NCBI GenBank assembly: GCA_009809945.1
Contig: WTPW01001253.1
Span: forward strand, 120,449-184,448
Direction of reading: 5' to 3'
DNA length: 64,000 nucleotides
Source: Gigaspora margarita
Taxonomy: Eukaryota > Glomeromycota > Glomeromycetes > Diversisporales > Gigasporaceae
Shown: piece after piece, positions 1-12,035 of the stretch
How positions within the stretch are numbered: the first letter of the stretch is position 1
Layout: each line of letters begins with the position of its first letter
Notes under the pieces: model-generated
The model's input: only the letters and a program-made list of their open reading frames with translations
Told to the model about the DNA's origin: nothing
The model's database searches: none
Translations under genes and position numbers: made by a program

Positions 1-190
1 ATCAACTAATCGACTAATCAACTAGTCGATTAGTCGACTAGTCGATTAGTCGACTAATCGATTAGTCGACTAGTCGATTAGTCGACTAATCGATTAGTTG
101 ATTAATCGAATTAGTCGATTTTTAGTCAGTCGACGACTAACAGTTTTAGTCGACTGACTAATCGACTAAAAATTTTTGACCGATTCCTAT
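1..190. repeat. Short-period array of TAGTCGA/TTAGTCGAC words
   Basis: The window opens inside an array of overlapping words such as GATTAGTCGACTAGTC on both strands, ending near 190. Similar word-saturated ends are seen in several hAT-like elements in this window, so this may be the right end of a transposon whose body lies upstream. That is inference; no terminal repeat partner is visible. Confidence 0.7.
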
Positions 191-2163
191 CCTTACCTTA
201 TAGCATCTAGTTTAGCAGCAAAAATATTTATACATCTTTTCGATATTTTTAAAGAAATTAATATAGAACCCTTTCTATTCGTTTTATGCTTTCAAGATAA
301 TGACAGATATTATGTAAATATCCTAAGAAAGGCTGACATCTTACGCTGAATTACGTCATATCTGTTACTACTCACATTTAATCTATAATCTATCGCACAT
401 ACTGTATAAAAATAACATATAGTATATATATTAAATTTCTTATATCACATTTTTACCAATCGGGTACTATGTGTACATATTTATATATGGGACGCGGTCA
501 ATTAGCTTATGGTATTTATTGCAAGAATGAGTTAACAATACTATCAAATAAAGCAGGCATTTCAACTATATAATTTTAGCATTTAAAACATCGATTTACA
601 TAATAAGAAGCGATCTAAAATTAGATTTTAGAAATCAGCTTGTTGACAGAGTCATAGAAAAGAACCTGTATGATTGGCTAATTCATGTATATCAAAACAG
701 GTTATACTAAATTTCAAACGTGATTTTTTCAAAATGAAAAAAAAAACCATAAGCCTTTTAATTGACTGTGCCCAATATAACGAACTATTATGTGGCTCAT
801 ATATTAAAGTCATATAATCAATTTATTAATTTATTATGTCTTCATACAAAATTAAATGTAACATAAAAATTAAAAAAAAAACTACTTTTTTACAATAAAT
901 AAAAATTTAATTAAAAAAATAATTAATAAGGGGCCCCATATCATTTCACCAACAATTACTTTACTAATAGCTTATTTAGCTAATATCATGTTAGGTGAAA
1001 TTAAGTAAAATATAATATCTGCAACTAGTAAATGCTTAACTCTAACCCTATGTGATGCTAGCTAAATAAACTTTCAGTAAATAACTGTTGGTAAGTTAAT
1101 TGAAACTGTATTACATATTGTTATATTGTATTATATTGGTATTATGTATTACATTTTGTATTGTCATGATATTATATTATATTAGCAATATGAAAGTATG
1201 TAAATTAAGAAGCTTACTTATTATATTTTAAAAACAATCTGTAATATAAAAGAATAATAAAAAAAAATTTCTAAAAGCCTCAAAATAGAATAGTTAATTA
1301 AGTAAAAAATGGCAACAGAAATGTGTAATAAAACTTATCTTTTGTGGTATCCAAAAATTGGATCAAAAGTTTTACAATTTATATTTGTTAAACTAAATAA
1401 AATGCATTGAGATTTATTCATTGCATTGTTTTTTTGATATTTTGATAAATTTCTTTTTTTATTCTGATTTTTTTTTTTTAAAAACAACAATTGTGATTAA
1501 AAGAAAAAAATTATAATATAGAAAGTACTAACTCAAAAAAAATTATAATAACAAGTTTTAAAATAATTAATATTATTTATTTTAGAACTTATTATTATTC
1601 TAAAAAGCTATTAAGAAAAAAGACTATATTGAATTCTTATTTGTTAGTGCTCTAATTATTATTCTATTTTATAATTTTCATTTATATGTTATAGCATATT
1701 AAGATTATAGATTAGTAATAAAATTCAAAAAAATTAAAACAATAATTAATAATTAAGTAATATTAATTTTAAATTTTGCTATCTATCTATAAAAATTTTA
1801 AAATTAAAATTATACAATATACTATAAAGCATTATTTTAGTGTTTTTTCAGAATAATAACTATTTTTTTTAATTTTAATGATGAGACCTTGCTCTTATTT
1901 TTATTAAATAATAACTAATTTTATAAATATAAATATTTATAAAATTATATAATTTAATAAATTGAGTTCTTATTTTTGGCTAATATAGTAATTAAATTTA
2001 ATCTGATAATTTTGCTTTTTTTGAACAATAAAAATAAGAATACAATTCATCTACTTTATTTTTAGTATATGGTATAAGTTGTTTATTTATAATTAACTTT
2101 GTATAGTATATTATTTATACTTATTTATACAATATATATATAATTATAGTATATTAAAATATT
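191..2163. other. Gene-free AT-rich DNA
   Basis: No open frame of meaningful length, no paired TIR and no RNA gene recognised. From about 780 onward the sequence is mostly A/T runs. Confidence 0.6.
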
Positions 2164-2180
2164 AATATTATCTATATAAG

Positions 2181-2501
2181 GTGAATAGCATCCAGTACGA
2201 ACTCCAGGTTTAGAAACTGGTGGCTGTACTGGTGATACAAGATGGGTTGGCAGGCGGATCAGAGACCAGAGGGTTTAAATAGGCAATTCCCGTAGTTGGG
2301 TTGCAGGTATGGCAGCTAGTGTGGAACCTTAGGCCGGACCACTTAAATTAGACACCAAAAGTGTACGTGTGGCTAGATGTACCCTCGTCGTTGTAACAAA
2401 TGTCGGTATCCTCCAAGTGGAATACCAACGGCCCTAATATCTTGAATAAAAATTCCCAGTCCCAAAGACGGACACTTTAAAAAAAAAGAAAATAAAATAA
2501 A
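2181..2501 (+). mobile_element. SINE-like retroposon, copy 1, with 17-bp target duplication
   Basis: A ~320-bp GC-richer block in AT-rich DNA ends in an A-rich tail (from about 2477) and is flanked by an exact 17-bp direct repeat (AATATTATCTATATAAG) at 2164-2180 and 2502-2518. The core from about 2265, with AGAGGGTTTAAATAG and GGGTTGCAGGTATGGCAGCT, is shared with the minus-strand copy at 18507-18825. The first ~85 bp are not clearly shared with that copy. Tail plus long variable target duplication indicates insertion by LINE machinery. No convincing tRNA box A/B pair was found, so a 5'-truncated LINE remains possible. Confidence 0.8.
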
Positions 2502-2518
2502 AATATTATCTATATAAG

Positions 2519-4505
2519 TTCATAATTTATTAATTATATTATTAAAAATTCTTTGTTGTATTTTATATAAATATCTAGTAATTACTAGTTATTTGTATTT
2601 TGTTTTGGCATTATATTAATAAAAAAATATATAATTTTTTTGTAATACATAAATATAATATTTGTCAAGCAAAAAAAATAATTTCAAATATTAAAAATAT
2701 AAATTTGCAAATAAGAATCAAGTTGCAAAGTTAATAATAATAAATATTTTTTAAAAAAAAAAATAAATATTAATTAGCTATAACAATTAAAGAAGAAGAT
2801 AAGATAAAAAAATTTTGTAGATTAAAATAATCAAAGCTTAAAAAGCTTTTGGTTTTTAAATAAATAATATGTTTAATAGTAGTCTAATATTAATATTATA
2901 TTTTTAAAACAAAGCTAAAATTTTTTACAATCTATTTTTTTATTGACAATTTTTACTAATTTGATAGTTAATTTGCTGGTTTCAAAAAATATTATAGGCA
3001 TTGCCAATTTAAAAAAAAAGAATTAGCAGATACATTTTTTATAAAGCAAATAAAAAATAACTAACTAATTATTTTAATTTTATAATTTTGAAAATTTTTG
3101 AAATAAACTAGCTTTATTAGAAAATAAAATCTTTTTGTACTTTGACTTATTTGAAATTAGCAAAATACAAAAAAAAAAAGTTATATGTATTAATATTATA
3201 TACTACAAATATAAGTAGAACTAAAAAATAAAATTTACCTTTATTTATATTTATAAAATACTATATCTTTTATAAAATCTTAACTATATAGTACTAATCT
3301 TTTTATTTACTATTAATAAACCAAAACAACTTAGATACAAATTAATATTTTTAATAAATTTTTTTTAAGTTTAATAATCAAATAAAACTAAAAAATTAAA
3401 AAATTATACTTTAGTTAATAATATACTAGTACAAATTATCTTTAATAAAACTAAAATAAAACTAAACTGTTTATAAATAAAATTTTTTTTTAGCAATACA
3501 ATTTTGATTCTCTAATTCTACAATACAAAAACTATCTATTTATTTAAGTGCTACTATAAAAGTTTTTTTTGTTCAAAACTAAATTAGTACATATAATAAT
3601 ATAAAAATAGAGTTTAACAATAATTAATATAGCTAAAACTTAACTATAATATTGTCAAATATTATTAAAAATTGTTGTTAAAAAACTAGTATTTTTCCAT
3701 ATAATAGTTATAAAAAACTTATTAAATTTGGTTAAAACAAGTAATTAGTAGTAGTAAAGTTAGAGATATAAAAGTAATATGAGATGAGTTAGTAAAAAAA
3801 AGACAAATTATTTTTAATAAAATTTTTTTAATTCTTAAATTAAAATATCTTAACAACTATTTAATTAAATTTGCTAAAATTTTTTTATTTTAATCTTGAA
3901 ATTATATAGTATTAAAATAAAAAAAAATCATTAAATTTATTAAGATAGTTATTAAGTTATTTAAACTTAAAATTAATAAAACTTTTACTTAAAAAAAATT
4001 TTTCTTTTTCTACTAACTCACCCTATATATAATTTGTTATAATTATAAAAGTTATAAAAAAATACTATAATTTATTATAATTAGATTATGCAAAAAATTA
4101 ATTGGTTTTTATAATCGTTTAGATCAAAATTTAAAAACTTGCAAAATTAATTAATTGGTTTCATAATCAGTCAGATTAAAATTTAAAAACTTCTAAAAAA
4201 ATTTTTTATATGTTTAAACTAGATAGAATTTAAAAAAATTTTTTTTTATAATTTTATAAAATTTTATATATGAAACTTAAAAAAAAAATACATTATAAAA
4301 ACTAAATAATTAAATTTATATAGCCTTATAACAAGTTATAATATTATATTTATCTTTTTATATTTTTAAAAACTTATACTTATTAATATAAATTTGTAAA
4401 ATTTAAAATATATACTTGTTAATTTTTGATTTTTAATATATTAACAATTACTGCTATATTATAAAATATTTTTATTAAACAAAAAAAAAATTCAAAACTT
4501 TTATA
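2519..4505. other. Gene-free, extremely AT-rich DNA
   Basis: Long A and T runs in every frame; no ORF, TIR pair or RNA gene that I can support. Confidence 0.6.
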
Positions 4506-4513
4506 GTAATAAT

Positions 4514-6758
4514 TAGAGATTGGACCCAAGTAGGCCAGTGATGGTAAATGACCTGAAATGACCCAAATGACCCAAATGACAAATGACTAGTCATTGGGTC
4601 ATTTCGAGGCTCAAATGATCTAGAAGGTCATTTAACATATGTTAGTTAATATTCTAATGCTCTTTAGCCAATCAGAATTGGCTACCAAACAAAATTAAAA
4701 CATAATCAATAATTGTAGCTATAAGTCAATTAAATTTATGTCTTAAGTAAAATTGTTTGAAATAATAAATTGCATATTTCGAACACCTTACTTAAGAGAA
4801 AAATATTAATTGACTTAGTAAAATTTGGGACTTAATCTATATTGATAAGGAAAGCAATAAAGTTTGATAACTTATTATATGAGCAATTTGACCAATAAAA
4901 TTATTTTATATGCCAATGAACTAAATGAACTTAATAACCAAAATGATCTTATCATGGTTTAATAGCTTGGAGTCATTTAAATTTCAATCAAACGATTGAG
5001 TTATTTACCATTCCTAGGTGGGACCAGGCATATAAACTTTTATTGGGTTTGGCCCGAGTCTACAAATACTTAGCCCAACTCAACTTACTTTGAAACCTAC
5101 ACATATGCATTATCATTATACAGTTAAAGTTGATCAATCTATCAACAAAAAATATTAGATATGGGATACAAACTCTATATGCACGATGGCCTAATGACTA
5201 AATGACCCTCAAATGACCTCAGTCATTTCTAAATGACTATGGTCATTTGGTCACGAGTCATTTTTAAATGATCCAAAATTAAGATGACCATTAGTTACCA
5301 GTCATTTCAGGGTCATTTGAGGTCATTTGAAAAATTTGCAAATGACCAGGTTATTTACCATCACTGAAGTAGGCATCACTCGGGTTATCTGTAGGTGGGT
5401 TGAGTATCTGGGTTGCAATTACACCAACCTGAGTAAAGTTAACGGGTCAACCTGCAAGTTAAACCCGTGAATCTACTCGTGGGTTAAACCTGTAAATATG
5501 TCATAATGATTTAATTAGATCGTCATAATTAATGTTATCATCATTTATAATCTATAATGATAAATGGTAACCGCTATCAACGTAATACATACTGTTATTC
5601 TAATATAATAGTTTAAAGTATAGTGTTCTAAAATCCTTATAAAAGGAATTCATGAAATAAAAATAGTGTAATTAAGTAATCATATGCCCAATTAATATGT
5701 AATAATCCTTTAGTAATCCTACACAACAAAATAGTTTTGGTAAAAATCACAATGAAGAACTTAGTCTTGTGCTTCATGGTTCAAACAGAAGGAAACCTAC
5801 TCGATCCAAACTTAATCCCACACCCGATATGCAGCACATAAAAAATTATTTCATAATGATGGGTCACTTAATTACCAACATTAAAATATAATCCCTCACA
5901 GTTTAGATCGGGTACATTTCCCTCTGTTCATAGTTTACAGGATCACAGGTAATAAATGATCATAACAATACACTAAATTCATAGAACAAACTAACAAGAG
6001 TAGAGGACTAGTGAAGTCAAGTGCTCCAGTTATGGTCATTGGTAGTAGTACAATATAAGATAAGAATCTATTCTAGAATATGAAATGGCCAACAATGAGA
6101 ATTATTTATACAAAATTATTTATTATATGTAATTTATTATTTCAGCTTCTGGTTCTGAAGGGCCCAGAAGCTAAATATTAAACTTTATAACCGAATACAA
6201 TTAATTAGCAGTCTAGCATATAATAGTTATATCCTGAGTAGTTGCATATAAAAAGTATAATCTGCTGCTTGGACAAAATAATCGTATTACCTAGCAGTTC
6301 AAGATAATTGTGCTCAACAAATAACTAGTGCTATTTGGTAAGTGTTATTATAGTGTATCTAAATTTCTCAAACGATATATATTAATGTGTTTTAACATCA
6401 AAAATTTTCACCAGACTACCTAAAAGATAATATTCAGGCATATAGCATTTCTATGCCATAATTGCGTTATATTTCTAAGTTTTGTTTATTGAGTATAAAA
6501 ATCCTTTATCAATAACTTTCAAAAAGTCTGAATTTACATGTTATACATGATTATACTGGTCCTGTAGCGCCACACAGCTAATTAAATACTGCAGATATGT
6601 GGTAAAGTCTAATCATATGATCTTAATTATTTTATTAACTATCCGAGTTGACCCAGGTAAAATTTCTACCCGAGTTAACCTATCGATCACCCGGATAACC
6701 CATGTGTTTACCCAGTGGGTAACCTGAGTTAGGTTTTTTTGTACAAGTCCAACCTCTA
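4514..6758. mobile_element. hAT-like nonautonomous element (outer element of a nest)
   Basis: Ends are TAGAGATTGGACC on the left and the inverted GTCCAACCTCTA on the right, flanked by an exact 8-bp duplication GTAATAAT at 4506-4513 and 6759-6766. Both subterminal regions repeat a GGGTTA/GGTTAACC word (for example 5388-5490 and 6645-6735). An 8-bp duplication and a TAG-type terminus are hAT hallmarks. No transposase frame is visible. A second hAT-like element (4536-5366) sits inside the left end; without it the element would be about 1.4 kb. Confidence 0.8.
4536..5366. mobile_element. hAT-like MITE, AAATGACC family, long copy, nested
   Basis: TIRs CAGTGATGGTAAATGACC and GGTTATTTACCATCACTG are flanked by an exact 8-bp duplication AAGTAGGC (4528-4535 and 5367-5374). 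Removing the element and one duplication restores a continuous left end of the outer hAT element. Both ends are arrays of the word AAATGACC, interpretable as transposase subterminal sites. No coding capacity. A 142-bp relative is at 41067-41208. Confidence 0.88.
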
Positions 6759-6983
6759 GTAATAATTAAAACCTATAGAACTAATTAGCTGCTTATTAAT
6801 AAATAATTTTTTTACTATATATAAATATATCTATGCTAAAAAAAATAATAAGATTAAAGATAGATTCATCAAAGAAAAAATTTAGAGATTATTAAAAGTA
6901 AAAATAAAAAAAAAGTAAAAAAAAAGTAAAAAAAAAACTTTATTAAATAAAGAATATTAGCTATATAGAGACATAGATAATAC

Positions 6984-7281
6984 AGGATCCCAGATATCTA
7001 GTATAGAGGTTATACTTAAAATTTTTTAGTAAAAACACCTAAAATTTGAGAAGCAAAAAACAGTTTTTGGCAATTATCTTGGCATCTAGTAGTCTAATTT
7101 GAATGATCTTTTTTTTAAAATGAAGCTTTCAGTGAGGCGCATCTAACAAAAAAAAAGTTTATTCAATTCTGATCACTGAATTAGAAGTTATTAAAGTAAA
7201 TAGATTTTGTTATTTTTAGCAAATTAGATCAAAATTGGCCAAAATTCAGTTATAACCTATATAAGAGATGTCTGAGCTCTT
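6984..7281. mobile_element. AGGACCCC-family MITE, old copy
   Basis: 298 bp, flanked by an exact 8-bp duplication GATAATAC (6976-6983 and 7282-7289). It aligns along its whole length with 38118-38414 and 60803-61099, but is more diverged, largely by C/G to T/A changes (AGGATCCCAGATAT where the others read AGGACCCCGGACAT). No ORF. Confidence 0.88.
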
Positions 7282-7326
7282 GATAATACACTAAAATTTT
7301 ATATAAACAAGGTTTAGAGTTTGAAG

Positions 7327-7578
7327 TAGGGTTTGAGGCATGGGTAAAAAATTAGGCATGCCTCTGAGGGCATGCCTTGAGTTGAGGCATGCCCCTTGTG
7401 CCTATAGGCATGCCCTTTTTATATGGAAAATATCAAACAATTACTTTCCATTCTTTGATGTTGCTTGACTGTCTATGCTTCCAACTATACTAGCCAATCA
7501 GATATAACATTTATATCACATGACTAGACATGCCTAACGGCTGAAAGGCATGCCCATGCCTCTGTACCTCGAACCCTA
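7327..7578. mobile_element. hAT-like MITE, GGCATGCC family
   Basis: 252 bp, starting TAGGGTTTGAGGCATG and ending CCTCGAACCCTA, with an exact 8-bp duplication GTTTGAAG (7319-7326 and 7579-7586). The ends contain repeated copies of the palindromic word GGCATGCC. TAGGG termini and an 8-bp duplication point to hAT. Confidence 0.85.
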
Positions 7579-7679
7579 GTTTGAAGATATTAAAGAACAA
7601 ATAAAGATTTTAAAAAAATATATAGGCAGACTTAGTTAAATATTAAAACAAGTTGATTACTATTAGGGCAATATCATTA

Positions 7680-7830
7680 AGGGTGCTGACATTTATTACC
7701 TAATATCCATTTACTATAGGAGCTTACCCTCTACCTTCAGATAAGATTTTATTTTAGCCAATCAAATTTAACTAACTAATAAGGTAAGATTTTTCTTGAA
7801 TCCCACCCCCTAAAATATATGTCAGTACCC
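7680..7830. mobile_element. TA-flanked MITE, AGGGTGCTGACA ends
   Basis: Inverted ends AGGGTGCTGACATTTATT and its partner reading AGGGTACTGACATATATT on the minus strand, with TA on each side. Related ends occur near 61961 and 62435, so the family is dispersed. About 150 bp, no ORF. Confidence 0.55.
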
Positions 7831-7859
7831 TAATCATCTGATTATTTTTTATTAGAGGC

Positions 7860-8560
7860 CTATACAATATTAGGTTGGGGCTTTTGGAACAGAATAGGTC
7901 TAACTATTTCTAGAAAGCCACCTAAAAAACTCTAGAAGCCCAATTTGATTATTTTTAAATAAGTCTAACGGTTTGTTCCAAACCATTAGATTTATTTTGT
8001 ATCACTAGAAAGGTTTCTATCTGCTCTAGAAGCTTTATTTTAATATTTAGAAATAAGTCTAATGAATAATAAGTCTAACGGTCTTTATTACTTTATAAAT
8101 AAATCTAATGAAAATAAGTCTAATGGTTCTTATTACTCTATAAATAAGTCTAATGAAAAATAAGTCTAATGGTTTTGTTCCAAAACCCTAAACTTATTGT
8201 GTGCATATCTAGAAGAGCTTTTAAGAGCTCTAAAGTATTATTTTAATAAGTCTAATTGTCCTTATTACTCATAAATAAGTTTAACAATTTATTAATAATT
8301 TTAGATTCATTAGATTTATTTATAAATATCTCTAACTATTCAAGAATTGCTTTTAAAAAGATCTATATATTAATTAGTATATCATATATCACGTGATTTT
8401 TTTAAATCTAAAGAACTTTACTATAGATAAGAACAGCTTCTATACAAGCTAGAGCAATAAATAGCATAAATTATTAAATAAGTCTAATAATTCCATCCTA
8501 CCAGAAATTTTATAAGTTTAACAAAAAATAACTCTAATACTTATTCAAAAAAATCTATGA
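7860..8560. repeat. Iterated AATAAGTCTAA words
   Basis: The word AATAAGTCTAA(C/T)GG and close variants recur roughly a dozen times, and TTTTGGAACA near 7878 has an inverted partner near 8180. Probably the remains of one or more TIR elements with word-rich ends. No target duplication was identified. Confidence 0.5.
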
Positions 8561-8574
8561 AATTCATGCTACAA

Positions 8575-8800
8575 TTAAGGTATAAAACTAGCTAAAATAA
8601 TCTTTCCATTACCTTCTTGTATTTTTGATCGAAGTCTATCATAATATTGAGTAACATAATAACCTCTGATATGTAATGGGCATTGTCCACAAGCAGAGGC
8701 TATAGGCTTTCTACAATTAGAGCATGGTACTCATTTTTTAGCTTTCCAATGAAATCAGCAACCTTCTGAATAAATGCAAGGCCTATTGCAAGCCTTTTCG
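8575..8800 (-). pseudogene. Decayed cysteine-rich small gene beside the Polinton-like polymerase
   Basis: Read leftwards from about 8800 the frame gives CNRPCIYSEGC, then VPCSNCRKPIASACGQCP and LHIRGYYVTQYYDRLRSK, ending at a TAA (8575-8577). The paired CxxC motifs suggest a zinc-binding domain. Two in-frame TGA codons interrupt it, each explained by CGA to TGA. It diverges from the polymerase relic that starts 160 bp away, so I infer both came from the same mobile cassette. I do not recognise the family, and the 5' end is not defined. Confidence 0.5.
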
Positions 8801-8959
8801 AAGTTACTAAGATATAGACAGAAATATTCACTGATCATCCTATTTTTTATCACTAAATTTCATAAATACTGTCTTCAAAAAAGAATAGGAAATAATTAAT
8901 TAAAGAAAAAATTTATAAACAAGTAAAAGCGTGACGGTTAGAACTAACTAATATACCAA

Positions 8960-10122
8960 ATGTCTAATACTTATTCAGAATATATAGAAGAATTTAGTAT
9001 AGAAATAGCTGATTTCAATCAAATTGGTCCTACTGTCTATATACCTTTATTTGAAACTTTGCCAAAATGTAATAAAGGAATTATAAATATTCAAAATGAT
9101 GATAACTAGTGTTTTGGGTAGAGTGTTCTAGGAGCTTTATATCTAGTTAAAGTTTATTCAGAAAGAAATTTGCATCGGCTATATGGAAGTTTCGTAAAGG
9201 AACTTAATATGGATAACATTTCAATTTCAGTGCCGGTCTTAACACCAGTTTACAAAAAGTTTGAAGAAAATAATCTTGAAATTAGTCTATATGTTTATGA
9301 ATAGCATAACCAAAGTAAATGTCTTGAGTTTTACTATATTTCAGAAAGAAGGGAGAAATAATATAAGCAAGTAAATTTTCTAGTAATTACGGAAGATGAA
9401 AGAAGGCATTACTGCATAATCAAAGATTTATATAAGCTAGTATATAACTATAGCAAGTGTAAAGAATGAAAATAACTCTGTTAATATTGTTTTCATGTAT
9501 ATTTTGCAGAGAAAGGATTAAAGAAGTATATACCAAAATGCAAAGGTTTAAGTAATGCTCCTCAGCAACCTCAAATACCAGAAAAAATAGGAGCGTCAAA
9601 GCTTTCTATAATCATAAATGCATGCAACCGAATCCATATCACATAATCTGGACTCTTGAAATGTTAACCGAAAAGATAACTCCAGAAGAAAAAATGAAAC
9701 TAACCTATACTGAAAGAATACAGAAGCATAAGCCATGTGGTTATTGCTACATGGTTATTTGTATAGACAGTTTACTTAACTATGAGATCGTGAGTCATAA
9801 TCTATATAGAGAGTTGAATGCCTTGGAAAAATTTGTTGATAGAATCAAAGAAGAGCTTATAAATTTCAGGCAGATTTATCTGCACTAGCTGAAATAATTA
9901 TGGTACCAGGAGACTTAAAGACCTATAATGAAGCAAATGAATGCTGAATTTGCAAAAAACCTTTTATCAAGCCATCACAAGAAGTATTGCAAAAATTCGA
10001 AGAAGCAAAGCACAGATTATTAGAAGTTAACGAATGGGAAGCATGCATGAGGGAAGATTATCTAGAAAAGAAAAAGATACAGAAAAAATACAAAGAAGCT
10101 TTAAGTACATCAGCAAAATAAA
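8960..10122 (+). pseudogene. Type-B protein-primed DNA polymerase relic, N-terminal part (Polinton/Maverick-like)
   Basis: The frame from ATG 8960 includes GIINIQNDDN, CFG, SVLGALYLV, FVKELNMDNI and FLVITEDERRHYCIIKDL, the N-terminal signature of DNA_pol_B_2-type polymerases of Polintons and related elements. After frame changes it continues with a Cys-rich segment near 9510-9560, an exonuclease-I-like segment (9622-9888; MLTEKITPEE, HKPCGYCYMVICID) and EANECxICKKPF near 9930. The acidic exonuclease residue is replaced (TLE where DFE is usual). Stops (TAG, TAA, TGA) and frameshifts show it is dead. Many stops fit Trp, Gln or Arg codons hit by C-to-T or G-to-A changes. The gene resumes at 12036 after an insertion. 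Confidence 0.8.
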
Positions 10123-10599
10123 TATATGAAATCTTTCGAAAGAAATTGTATACCGAAATCTTTCAAAAGAATTGCGATTGACGCGAAATCTTTCGAAAGA
10201 ATTGCAATCTTTCGAAAGATTTCGGCATGCATTTCTTTCGAAATATTTTGAAATAAATTTTGAAATATTTTGAAATATATGTGAAATATTGTGAAATAGG
10301 GCAAATAAAAACAATGCAACCCTGTACCTAATTATCCCCTTTCTGGGATTGCAGGAGGTAATATTTCGCATATTATCACAATAAACAATATACATATTCA
10401 CATAATCATAGTTTTGCAATGTTTTCAAATGGTTTCGCATATTTTAGCAATTCAATATAAAATTTTATATTTTTTTATTTATTATTATACATTATATTTT
10501 AAATTTATTTTAAATTAAATATACATTTTTATTCAATATTATATTTTTATTATATATTATTATACAAAAAAAAAATGAAAAAAACGACAAAAAAATAAA

Positions 10600-11205
10600 C
10601 CCCCAAAAAAAGAAAAAAATGAAAACAAAAATATATTTTAAAATACTTTCACACTTCGTCACATATAATTCCAAAAAAACTAGTCCTATGCTTATTTTCA
10701 CTCACCTGTAGTTAGCTATTATTTTACTTTTTGTTTTAACTAATGTTTTGTTTTGGTTATTTTTTTTGTTTTTTCTATCGTCTTCGTTTCGCTCTTTTTT
10801 AAATACTTTCTAAAAATAGTGTAGAAGTAAAAAAGTAAAAAATAAAAAAACAAAAAATATAAGCAAACTGAATAAAAAAAATAAAACCAAAAAAAAAAGA
10901 TCCCAAAAAAAAATAAAAAAAACGAAAACGAAAACGTATTTTTAAAATACTTTCGCACTTTGTTGCATATAATTCTATAAAAAACTAGCCCTACACACTT
11001 ATTTTTGCTCACTCTGCAGTTAGCTATTATTTCGCTTCTTTGTTTTAACTATCATTTTGTTTTAGCTATTTCTTTTGTTTTAGCTATCATCTTCGTTTCG
11101 CTCTTTTTTAAATACTTCCTAAAAATAGTAGAGAAGTGAAAAAATAAAAAAAATACAAATGAAAAAACAAAAAATATAACAAACTGAATAAAAAATAAGG
11201 AAGCC
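10600..11205. repeat. Two tandem ~305-bp units inside the insertion
   Basis: The segment with AAATACTTTC, AGTTAGCTATTATTT and GTCTTCGTTTCGCTC-type sequence (about 10600-10900) is repeated with about 305-309-bp offset at about 10905-11205. The long lysine/phenylalanine-rich frames here are products of A/T runs, not genes. Confidence 0.7.
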
Positions 11206-11439
11206 TCAAATCTCCATTTTTCATGTTCACCAAATGCCTAAATAGTCTGGGTTGGTTTTTTTGAAAGTGCTAGGAAGTAAGGGTTGTGTTCTTGCAAAGT
11301 GCCGGAATAAATTAAATTAATAAAAAAAAAATTTAAAAAAAAACAAAAACAAAAAAGTGCCAAACGAAAAAAAATATAGTGATACCTTGCGAAGACTTGC
11401 GCTCAACTAAAACTATTTCTTTAATAAAATGTTCTTGGC

Positions 11440-11600
11440 AATTTAGAAATTGCGAAGTAATAGTTGTGTTCTTGCAAAGTATCATCTGAGTTGGCTTGCA
11501 AAGTCAAATCTGCATTCCTGCAAAGTTGCAAAAAGTTGTAGGTTTTCTTGTAAATCGCCAAAGAAGTTAGGTTAGTGTTTTTGTAAATTGCCAAAATAAA
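11440..11600. repeat. Imperfect short direct repeats containing CTTGCAAAGT
   Basis: The phrase TTGTGTTCTTGCAAAGT occurs at about 11286 and 11463, and TTGCAAAGT or TGTAAAT(T/C)GCC variants recur to 11590. Function unknown. Confidence 0.5.
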
Positions 11601-12035
11601 AAGAAAAAAAATTAAAAAATAGATAAAAAAAAAAGAGTAAAAAATAAAACAAAAAGAAAAAACAAAACAAACAAAAAAAACAAAACAAAACAAACAAAAA
11701 AAAAAACAATGTAAAAACTGAAGATCTATAAACAGATCAATCTGATCTTGTAATACAGAGTTTGTAGATTATATTCGAACATTATCAAAATATTTTGAAC
11801 AATGTGCTCTTGATACTAGCATGATCCAGGTTGCAGATCTACTGATCTAGCTTGGTTTCACATGTCTAACATAGTTTTGAAAAATATTTCGAAATATTTC
11901 GAATACTAAAATATTTCGAAATATATTGCAAAATATTTTGAAGTTAATTGCATTAGCAAAATCTTTCGAAAGATATTGCAGGTCCACAAGATCTTTCGAA
12001 AGATTTCAGTACTATAAATTTGCTGATATAAGCTT

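Larger units (their letters stand above)
10123..12035. mobile_element. ~1.9-kb insertion in the polymerase, with TTTCGAAA-rich ends
   Basis: The polymerase homology stops at about 10122 and resumes at about 12036. The intervening DNA begins (10129-10290) and ends (11880-12007) with clusters of the palindrome ATCTTTCGAAAGAT and variants, in inverted arrangement (TGAAATCTTTCGAAAG at left, CTTTCGAAAGATTTCA at right). This matches the word-rich subterminal pattern of other TIR elements here. No target duplication was resolved and there is no transposase frame. The middle is AT-rich with tandem repeats. Confidence 0.6.

Noticed and set aside
10510..11693. Several long minus-strand frames rich in Phe, Ile and Lys
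   Set aside because: They are translations of A/T homopolymer and tandem-repeat DNA with no domain or splice evidence.
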